From the NCBI GenBank assembly GCA_964035545.1, contig OZ037771.1:15318789-15382788 (forward strand): a DNA stretch of 64,000 bases. Direction: 5' to 3'. This document shows positions 14,401-26,400 of the stretch, one piece after another. Position 1 is the stretch's first letter. The number at the start of each line of letters is the position of its first letter. Made by a program: the position numbers and the translations under genes. Source of the DNA: Bugula neritina. Taxonomy: Eukaryota > Bryozoa > Gymnolaemata > Cheilostomatida > Bugulidae. The notes under the pieces were generated by a model, which saw only the letters and a list, made by a program, of their open reading frames with translations, was not told the origin of the DNA and searched no databases.

Positions 14401-17400
14401 TGTTCTTGTAGACTCCCCAACTCTATACCATGTTCTTGTAGACTTACCAACTCTATACCATGTTCTTGTAGACTCCCCAACTCTATACCATGTTCTTGTA
14501 GACTCACCAACTCTATACCATGTTCTTGTAGACTCACCAACTCTATACCATGTTCTTGTAGACTCACCAACTGTATACCATGTTCTTGTAGACTCACCAA
14601 CTCTATACCATGTTCTTGTAGACTCCCCAACTCTATACCATGTTCTTGTAGACTCACCAACTCTATACCATGTTCTTGTAGACTTACCAACTCTATACCA
14701 TGTTCTTGTAGACTCACCAACTCTATACCATGTTCTTGTAGACTCACCAACTCTATACCATGTTCTTGTAGACTCACCAAGTGTATACCATGTTCTTGTA
14801 GACTCACCAACTCTATACCATGTTCTTGTAGACTCCCCAACTCTATACCATGTTCTTGTAGACTCCCCAACTCTATACCATGTTCTTGTAGACTCACCAG
14901 TTCTATACCATGTTCTTGTAGACTCCCCAACTCTATACCATGTTCTTGTAGACTTACCAACTCTATACCATGTTCTTGTAGACTCACCAGTTCTATACCA
15001 TGTTCTTGTAGACTCCCCAACTCTATACCATGTTCTTGTAGACTTACCAACTCTATACCATGTTCTTGTAGACTCACCAGTTCTATACCATGTTCTTGTA
15101 GACTCACCAACTCTATACCATGTTCTTGTAGACTCACCAAGTGTATACCATGTTCTTGTAGACTCACCAAGTGTATACCATGTTCTTGTAGACTCACCAA
15201 CTCTATACCATGTTCTTGTAGACTCACCAGTTCTATACCATGTTCTTGTAGACTCCCCAACTCTATACCATGTTCTTGTAGACTTACCAAGTGTATACCA
15301 TGTTCTTGTAGACTCCCCAACTCTATACCATGTTCTTGTAGACTTACCAACTCTATACCATGTTCTTGTAGACTCACCAACTCTATACCATGTTCTTGTA
15401 GACTCACCAAGTGTATACCATGTTCTTGTAGACTCACCAAGTGTATACCATGTTCTTGTAGACTACATAGATGTCATTCCTTCTAAAATGGACAGCACTG
15501 ATGTCCTCTTCTACCTCGGTGACAGCTCCTCAAATCCCTCCACCAACTTCATTATTACTGGACCAACAGCGGCTCTACATTGCTACCGACTCTGTCTGAT
15601 GATCAACAATCAAGTTTGCCTTGTTTTTAGGTTTGATGCCATCTACTTGCCATATGTTACATGCTTATAATACCTAAAACTGTTGGCACTTGTCTGTGTT
15701 AGTAATACATCGTGTGGTTAGTCTTGTCTCTTCTGCTGATAGCAGTACAAACAGTAAGATACTGTTGACATGATCTAATCTATTCTAATGCAGTTGTTCT
15801 TGTATTTCTTCTTTACAGCTTCTCTAGTGACTCCTCAGGATGCCGCATCCCTCGCCACTCTAACTCTCTGGTTATCACTGATCTCAGTGCCGAGTATTCT
15901 AGCGGATACATTTCTACCTTTTTCTTTTACTCTTCGAGCGGTGAGTATCTCCTGAGACTAGCATCTTAGTTATATCTGTTTCTAGTATCAGTCTCACTGG
16001 TAACATACCTTAGTTATACCTGTTACTAGTATTAGTCTCAGTGGTAACATACCTTAGTTATACCTGTTACTAGTATTAGTCTCAGTGGTAACATACCTTA
16101 GTTATACCTGTTACTAGTATTAGTCTCAGTGGTAACATACCTTAGTTATACCTGTTACTAGTATTAGTCTCAGTGATAACATACCTTAGTTATACCTGTT
16201 ACTAGTATTAGTCTCAGTGATAACATATCTTAGTTATACCTGTTACTAGTATTAGTCTCAGTGATAACATACCTTAGTTATACCTGTTACTAGTATTAGT
16301 CTCAGTGATAACATACCTTAGTTATACCTGTTACTAGTATCAGTCTCACTGGTAACATACCTTAGTTATACCTGTTACTAGTATTAGTCTTACTGGTAAC
16401 ATACCTTAGTTATACCTGTTACTAGTATTAGTCTCAGTGGTAACATACCTTAGTTATACCTGTTACTAGTATTAGTCTCAGTGATAACATACCTTAGTTA
16501 TACCTGTTACTAGTATTAGTCTCAGTGATAACATACCTTAGTTATACCTGTTACTAGTATTAGTCTCAGTGATAACATACCTTAGTTAGATTATTATTCT
16601 AGATTACTTTGGCGAGACACTTGGCGCAGACGAGTTTACCTACTCCGATGGCGAGGTCTACCACCTGGGTACTGGAGTTGCAGATGACGCAGCTAATCTC
16701 ATCTTACAGGGCATTGACTCTGTCTACCACTGCTATGTCGCTTGTCTTGAAAGAAATGGCGGCTATTGTATAACTTTCAGGTAGCAGTCTAATCACTTAC
16801 AGTAATATCATCATCCATTGTGATATATTCATCTACTGGGATATCGTACTCTATATATTCTCTATTAGTTATCAATATGATTTTCATTATATTTATCTCA
16901 CAGTTATAAAGATGTTGCTGATGCATTGAATACCTGCCTCATTCCTATTGACTCGGCCCATGATAAGACTCTGCTTGATTTCACCAAGACACCAGTCTCA
17001 GACTACAAGGCTTACATCATCTTCACACCGAATGTGGACAACACCAGTGCTCTCGGTAACATATCTACTCTCACATTTCATGAAAATTTAATACTGTGGG
17101 TTTAGGCGATTTTAGTTAAATTTTGAACTTGTTTGTTAGTCTTTGTGAAAGAGTATCAGACGTTAGTGGTGTAGCTAGTAGGGTTATACTCCAGTGGTGT
17201 AGCTAGTAGGGGTACAATCTAGCCATCTTTGACTTCTATTGTGTCTTACATGTGTCTTTGTGGGTTAATCAGCTGCTGCTGTTTGTTATTAGCCTACACT
17301 GACCCGCTGCCTACTCTGGCCACCGACAGCGCCGACACTCTCATGTACCTCGGCTTGAGCGCCGGTGATGGTGACTACAACCTCAAGGTCACAGGGGTCA

Positions 17401-20400
17401 GTCTTGCCGCCCACTGCTACAGACTGTGTATCATGATCAGCTCCGGTGACTGTCTGGTATTCAGGTAAGTTCCTCTCTCCACGTACTTGTAACACAGTGA
17501 GGTAAGTGCTATGTTGTGTGTAGCACAGTGAGGTAAATACTATGTTGTACGTAACACATACAACAAGGCTTGTGTCAAAGTAATAATTCTATCTTATTCT
17601 TACTTCAGTTGGTCGTCGTCTGCTACAACGTGTTCTGTGCCTATCCACACTGCGGCCACAAATGTTGAGGACTTCCTGTACACGGGATCTGCTGGTTACA
17701 CGACTTACCGGTACTTCTACGTTGACAGCAGTAAGTAGCCACTTCTCTTTCGCTAAACACCTTTATGTCAAGGTCATTAGTTATCGGCTATAAGAAGTCA
17801 ATATATGGAGTTGTACTAGTCATTATACATGAGTCACCAACTAGCCGATAGCTGTACTAGCCGACAGTTGTACTAGCAGACAGTTGTACTAGCAGACAGT
17901 TGTACTAGCAGACAGTTGTACTAGCCGATAGCTGTACTAGCCGATAGCTGTACTAGCCGATAGCTGTACTAGCCGATAGCTGTACTAGCCGTTAGCTGTA
18001 CTAGCCGATAGCTGTACTAGCTCAGTTGTTTCATCTCTTACAGCACATTTCAATGCCATTACTCTGGATGCTTCCAAATACACCAAGACACACGACGAGG
18101 TCTACCACCTGGGTGACTCAGTCAGCAAGTCAGATAACTTGATATTTGGGGGAATTGACAGCGCCGTAGACTGCTACGTAGCTTGTCTGGACCACCTGGA
18201 CTCCCGTTGTCTTGTCTTCAGGTAAGTGTTTCTCTCTACCATGTTTGTACAAGCTACTGTATACATACATATAGAACATTCAGAAAATGCATCACTCAAC
18301 TTTCTCATTCTACTTTGTGTCGCACTTGTAGCTTTAACTACGCGGCGGCAGATTCTGGTGAATGCATTGTGCCCGATTCCAAGGATGTCGCACTGAGCTC
18401 TTTAAAGAGAGAGAGGGATGCCAGCTACCTCGGGTACACAGTCTACATCTTCTTCACTCCTAACCTTGCTGACGGCAACGATACATGTGAGTCATACTCT
18501 GTCACACTCTGTCACACTCTGTCATACTCTGTCACACACTGTTACGCTCTGTCACACTCTGTCACATTGTCATACTATGGAAGCTGTCAACTCTGTCATA
18601 GATAGAATGCTTGGCTCTTCGTTTAGGCTATTTCATGTGAGCTCTACAGCATCAACAGTCATCATACCTGTTCACTCTATGTTGTAGCGTATGACGTGGC
18701 GTTGGCAGGCTCGCAGACGGAGGGCACAGGCGTGCTGTTCTACCTTGGCTCTGGTCCAGACGACGATACGAACAACCTGAGAGCCACCGGGGTGGACAGC
18801 CTTCTCAAGTGTTACCGGCTCTGTCTTATGATCAACAGCGGCAACTGTCTCATCTTCAGGTGAGTATTCACACCATCTATGTATAGCTTCACGTGTCATA
18901 GTAGTAGCATGTGGTAGCAGGTGCTTCTTTCTAGTCTCGTATAATCTCACATGTTCTCACTTGTATTTCAGCTGGTCATCATCGGATACTACGTGTGTAG
19001 CCCCGTACTATAGCGTCTCACACACCTTCACCAGCTTCTCCTCTTCTTTAACCAGCGGCTACACTTCCTACAGCTACTTCCAGGCTGCAAGTTGTAAGTC
19101 GCATGACCTTTTATCTTGCTTCCTTGACTACTACTAGATGTAAACATGTTATATTCTGTTGCAATCTCAGGGCATGAGAGTTTAGTTTTTGTTGGAGACA
19201 AAAGATGGTAGATTATTTTTGTTCGTCACATTGTAGTTACAGTTACTTGTTTCTTTGTTTGTTTGCTTGTTTGTTAAACAGGCATGTTACCTGATCATAT
19301 TTTACACTATATTGTGTTGTGTGACCTAATGGCATACCATCCTGCTACCAGCGTATTACGGCACCACTCTGAACGCCGACGACTTCACCACTGCCACTGG
19401 AGAGATCTTCTACCTTGGCACTGGCGCAGGAGATGGGGCTGCTAACCACCTGGTCAACGGACTAACCAACGTCGACCACTGCTATGTTGAATGCCTCGAA
19501 ATCAACTCTGGCCGCTGCCTTTCCTTCAGGTCAGCTGATGTGAACATGTTTCTATTCACCAGCTTGTGCCAGCAATCTTCAAACCTAAATTTACCGGCAA
19601 TGTCTTTCTTTTAACCCGCTTGTGCTTTCCCTTTGCTCGAGTCGATGTTATTGTGAGCAGATTTGAGCTGTCAGTCAACTGAAAAGCAGAGACAGGCCTT
19701 AAGGCTGAAAGCTCTGCTGTTCTAGTTTCTCATTTCTGAGCTGAATATTTTAATTTCTCTCTGCATTGCAGTTTTTCTGCTACAACTGCCGAGTGCATCA
19801 TACCTCTGGACGCGAGTGCCAACCTGAAGCTGGAGAACGTGCTGCATACACCCAACAGCACCTTCACCACGTACCTCTTCTTTAAACCCTCTCTCACAAA
19901 CAACAATGGAGGTGTGTCACACATCCTCTCTTTACTATTAGTATCACCAACTCATCCGTATGCGGATGTGGAATAAGTTTCCTTCTAGTTGTTAGCTTTC
20001 TAAACTGAGCTGTGTCCTTTGCATGAAATGTCTCTGTTATGTTTATTAATAAAAGAATTTATCAATAATTATAAATAATCAATAAATACTTTAAGAACAA
20101 TATTGGTTACACAATGATGTGTTATCCATTAAAAAGCTAACTATTAGGTTTATGTCATAAAGGAACAGAGTAAATTTGTATATAGAGCAAAGTGATGGAA
20201 TTTATTCAGAGTTCTTGTTACTTTAGCTTTTACTGACTCTCTGCCGGCCAACGGTGTTGAGAGCACTGATGTGGTGTTCTATGCTGGCGATGCCTACACC
20301 AACCCTGCTAACAATCTGCTCATCAGTGGAGTGGATAGTGCAGTGGATTGCTACAGAGTGTGTCTGATGATCAACTATGGCCACTGTATCATGTTCAGGT

Positions 20401-23400
20401 GTGTTTGTGTAATATTCAGGTGTGTTTGTGTAATATTCAGGTGTGTTTCTGTGATGTTCAGGTGTGTTTGTGTAATATTCAGGTGTGTTTGTGTAAATAA
20501 TAGCATGTGTAGTCTAATACTGTGACAGCTATATATAGACAGATGGATATAACAACCATATAATAACATAATGTTATTTCTTTCTCCTGTAGCTGGTCTT
20601 CCTCTCTAGCCACCTGCGTAGCACCTATAGAGTCTGCCTCAACGATCCATGATAACTTGAAGCATGTTATTGTTTCTGGTTACACTGGATACCTATATCT
20701 CTATACCTCTAGTGGTGAGGCATAGTGTAGTATATACTCTTTGTAGTAACAACCACTAGTAACATTAATACGTATATACTCTTTATAGTAACATTTACTA
20801 GAAGCATTAGACGAAGCACTGCACCTTGTACTAAACATCTGCTATTGTTGTAGCCTATCTCAACCAGCAACTCAACGCTAATAATTACGTCACAGCATCT
20901 GACAGGGTGTTTCATCGAGGGACCTCGTACACGGGCGCCTCTGATATCAGCGCTCCCGGTCTTGACACACCCCGGGACTGCTACATGGCTTGTCTGGAGA
21001 ACATGGCTGGTCGCTGCCTTACTTTTGCGTATGTTACCACATTCTAAACATGTGTATATCACGTGCTAACCATGTGTATGTCACATCCTAAACATGTGTG
21101 AATCACGTGCTAAACATGTGTAGTTCATGCGAAGGTCATCCCAGTTATGTCAACGTGGTATATCCACTACTGTCTGTGTATGATCATGTGTGTTTTAGCT
21201 TCAAACCAGAAACAGCCGAGTGTTACTTCGTTGAAGAGACCACCGGTGGCATAGCATTCAAGAATCTGTACAACACCATAAGTTCTGGCTTCACTGCCTA
21301 TGTCTTCTTCAACCCTGATATCGGAGACAGCAGCTATCACTGTGAGTTTACTTTTAATGTATCATACATGTATGATGACTTTAAATGCTGCTGTATACTT
21401 TCATCTAGGAGTGAGAGACAGGTCCTCTCTTAAACTTGTTTTGTGTATTATATGTTATCTGTTATCACACACGCATGAACACATGCAACACACAGTATAC
21501 ACACACAGTATACACACAGTATACACACACAGTATACACACACAGTATACACACACAGTATACACACACAGTATACACACACACACACACAACACACACA
21601 CAACACACACACAACACACACACAACACACACACAACACACACACAACACACACACAACACACACACAACACACACACACACACACACAGAGTACACACA
21701 CAGAACACACACACAGAACACACACACACAGAACACACACACACAGAACACACACACACAGAACACACACACACACAGAACACACACACACACAGAACAC
21801 ACACACACAGAACACACACACACAGAACACACACACACGAACTTTGTACTTGGTACGGTATTCATATTGACAACAATAATGTGTAACAAATAATGCTGTA
21901 TATTCTGTTTTAGCATATTCTAACTCTTTGCCCTCGGAGGTTATAAACACTGATGGAGTTGTCTTCTTTCTGGGTACTGGTATCGATGATAATGATGAGA
22001 ACCTGAAGATGGTGACCGTCACTTCCGCTTTGTACTGTTACCGAGTGTGTCTGATGGTAAATGATGGAGTCTGCAAGGCCTTCAGGTCTGTCTTCTGCAT
22101 GTCTCTTCTGCTTGTCTCTGCTTGTCTCTGTAATATATGATACAATGCGCTGATCTCTCTGTAATATATGATACAATACGCCAGTTTCTCTGTAATATAT
22201 GATACAGTATGCTAGTCTCTCTGTAATATATGATACAGTACGCTAGTCTCTCTGTAATATATGATACAGTACCCTAGTCTCTCTGTAATATATGATACAG
22301 TACGCTAGTCTTTCTGTAATATATGATACAGTACGCTAGTCTCTCTGTAATATATGATACAGTACGCTAGTCTCTCTGTAATATATGATACAGTACGCTA
22401 GTCTCTCTGTAATATATGATACAGTACGCTAGTCTCTCTGTAATATATGATACAATACGCCAGTTTCTCTGTAATATATGATACAGTATGCTAGTCTCTC
22501 TGTAATATATGATACAGTACGCTAGTCTCTCTGTAATATATGATACAGTACGCTAGTCTCTCTGTAATATATGATACAGTATGCTAGTCTCTCTGTAATA
22601 TATGATACAGTATGCTAGTCTCTCTGTAATATATGATACAGTATGCTAGTCTCTCTGTAATATATGATACAGTACGCTAGTCTCTCTGTAATATATGATA
22701 CAATACGCTGGTCTCTCTGTAATATATGATACAGTACGCTAGTCTCTCTGTTTACAGTTACCATGCATCATCTGAGACATGTGTGATCCCTCGTCACACG
22801 AACTCTCTGGTCTACACTGATCTCTCCCACGCCACATCCACCGGCTATACCGGCTACCTTTACCTCTTCAGTGGTAGTAAGTCATGCTCTTCATTCGTTA
22901 GATTAATGGAGTCTGAAAGAGGGTTGTGTTGTAGCCTATACATTGACTATTTCATCACTTTGTTACGTATTCTATGTATTATAGTATATTTTATATTCTA
23001 TGTATTATAGTATATTCTATATTCTATGTATTAAATAGTATATTCTATATTATATGTATTATAGTATATTCTATATTATATGTATTATAGTATATTCTAT
23101 ATTATATGTATTATAGTATATTCTATATTATATGTATTATAGTATATTCTATATTATATGTATTATAGTATATTCTATATTATATGTATTATAGTATATT
23201 CTATATTCTATGTATTATAGTATATTCTATATTATATGTATTATAGTATATTCTATATTATATGTATTATAGTATATTCTATATTCTATGTATTATAGTA
23301 TATTCTATATTCTATGTATTATAGTATATTTTATATTCTATGTATTATAGTATATTCTATATTCTATGTATTAAATAGTATATTCTATATTATATGTATT

Positions 23401-26400
23401 ATAGTATATTCTATATTCTATGTATTATAGTATATTCTATATTCTATGTATTATAGTATATTCTGTCATTGGCTACTTCCAAGTATTTTATAGCATATAA
23501 TATTACAAGTGTTATGGTGTGTGCTATTGCACTCTATGTTATATATATGCATTATATATAGAACATTTATTACCATAACAATTCTTCTTCTCTGTGTCAA
23601 GGTTACATCACTGAGACGCTCTCAGACTACACGGTGTCTAACGGCGAGATATTCTATGCCGGTGCGTCTTATAGCAATACTGGCAGCAATTACCAAGTGG
23701 CTGGAATTACTTCCTTCACAGACTGTTACAGGATATGCTTGTCGGTTAACTCTGGGGTGTGCCTCACTTTCAGGTATCTCCTATATACTCTCTGATTATG
23801 TATATATACTCTCTGGTTATGTGTATATACTCTCTGATTATGTATATATACTCTCTGGTTATGTGTATATACTCTCTGATTATGTATATATACTCTCTGG
23901 TTATGTGTATATACTCTCTGATTATGTGTATATACTCTCTGGTTGTGTATATATACTCTCTGGTTATGTGTATATACTCTCTGGTTATGTATAGATACTC
24001 TCTGATTATGTATATATACTCTCTGATTATGTATATATACTCTCTGATTATGTATATATACTCTCTGATTATGTGTATATACTCTCTGGTTATGTGTATA
24101 TACTCTCTGATTATGTATATATACTCTCTGGTTATGTGTATATACTCTCTGGTTATGTATAGATACTCTCTGATTATGTATATATACTCTCTGATTATGT
24201 ATATATACTCTCTGATTATGTATATATACTCTCTGATTATGTGTATATACTCTCTGGTTATGTGTATACTCTCTGATTATGTGTATATACTCTCTGGTTA
24301 TGTATATATACTCTCTGATTATGTATATATACTCTCTGATTATGTGTATATACTCTCTGATTATGTATATATACTCTCTGATTATGTATATATACTCTCT
24401 GGTTATGTATATATACTCTCTGATTATGTGTATATACTCTCTGGTTATTTATATATACTCTCTATCCCCACTAGTTTATCATCAACCACCGGGCTCTGTT
24501 ACTTCCCTCTCGTCTCGAGCAGTGATGACCTCAGTGACCTTGCTTCCTCAACTGTTTCCACTTATGTAACATATTTTGTCCTTGACCCCCAACCTACGGT
24601 CAGCAATGCTAACGGTGAGTATGCGCAGGGCTGCTGTACTGTCCTTAAATCTAACACTTTGTATTCTCATATGTGTTCACATAGAACCCAGGAGTAAAGC
24701 TGTTTGCCATGACCTTGTAGATTACACTGCTGCACCATCCCACTTAGACTACACAATTGCGCCAGGTCAGCTGCTCTACAAGGGTGCCAGTTCGACCAAC
24801 CGAGCTAACAACTTTATCGCCAGTGGCGTCGGTTCCCACGGCGACTGCTATCGTCTGTGTCAGATGTACCACTCGGGCTCCTGCTACGCCTACAGGTGAG
24901 TTTTACAGCCTGTTTCATGTGTCAGTACGCTAGCTCCCACATTTACCAGTCGTGGTGAAGTGGCATTCCTTTCAGCGTTGCCCAAAGTCAACATCTAACA
25001 TTCATGTTTCGTGTTGATCGAGCAGTTTTGACCATTTAACCCGTCTCTACTGCGTTTATATTCAATTTTATACTTTCTATATTTACACTATGAACTCTCA
25101 GTATATATTTATATTAGTTACGGGACGTCAGCCTGTCACTTCCCTCTAGATGTCAGCAGTATGTCTGGTCTCAGCATCACAGCAGATAACAGCTACACAA
25201 GTTACGTTCTCTACAGCTATATAGATACATCTGCTGTCATCGGTATGTATGGTTTACTCTTCCTACAACTTATGTACCTTACCACTACTCTGACAACTCT
25301 GGTACGCTTCACTGTGTATTGATTGATTTATTTATAAAAGGATTTATTTATTGATTTATTGATTGATTACATATCACAGACATGAAAACATATTGATAAA
25401 TTCAGTAGCGGATAAATACCGGCTATAGTAAGTAGACAGGAACAAAATTTAAAAAATGTCAGAACTCTGTTGGATTATTTAAAATAAAAGATCATGGTGT
25501 ATGATTTACTCTTTTAAATGCAACTGACCTCTACTTGAAGAGTGCAAATTTAAATTTCTCTTAAGAGGAGTAGACATCAAGCATCAATGAAAAAACTTAG
25601 ATGTACCAGTTGGTCAACAGTTTTATAACTTTATTTGCTTGTACTTTGATAGATCTCTCGGACTGGTCGACACTAAATGACCTGGTGATAAAAGATGGAC
25701 AGAGCGGGAGTGCTTTTAACATCGTTTTCCAGCCTGTAGCTTATGTGGATACATGTTTCAAACTTTGTCTACTCACTTTCTCTACCTGTCAAACATTCAG
25801 GTACGTGTCTCCACATGTCAAACATTCAGGTACCTGTCTCCACATGTCAAACATTCAGGTACGTGTCTCCACATGTCAAACATTCAGGTACCTGTCTCCA
25901 CATGTCAAACATTCAGGTACGTGTCTCCACATGTCAAACATTCAGGTACCTGTCTCCACATGTCAAACATTCAGGTACCTGTCTCCACATGTCAAACATT
26001 CAGGTACGTGTCTCCACATGTCAAACATTCAGGTACCTGTCTCCACATGTCAAACATTCAGGTACGTGTCTCCACATGTCAAACATTCAGGTACCTGTCT
26101 CCACATGTCAAATATTCAGGTACCTGTCTCCACATGTCAAACATTATTTCTGTAACATATACATTCACACTTTCAGCTTCCGGTCAAGTCAATATGCATG
26201 TTACATTGCTGATGCAAACTTCCACACTGAATGGACCTCCGTGGAGTACTATTCTGATAGCACTGCCTACTTTCTTAAAGATTCAAGTATGTCACCTCCT
26301 ACAATCAAATCTTTCTTATTTAAAGCTTTGTGACACTGTTGTTGTTATTACTAGTAATACTGTTTTTTGGGTCCTCAGTAGTAGCATGTGCCCTGTCATT

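Noticed and set aside
13632-15440. 602-residue open frame on the minus strand made of SLQEHGIELV repeats
   Set aside because: It follows only from a 30-base stop-free unit inside an intron of a plus-strand gene; there is no upstream or downstream coding context.
13490-15461. CRISPR-like regular repeat
   Set aside because: Units are head to tail without unique spacers, and the setting is an animal gene.
21436-22022. Cys-Val and Thr-His open frames on both strands
   Set aside because: Translation of a CA microsatellite in an intron.
23509-24697. 312-residue frame of YSLIMYIYSL repeats that looks like membrane helices
   Set aside because: It covers a 19-base intron minisatellite; the true exons on both sides are in defined phases without it.
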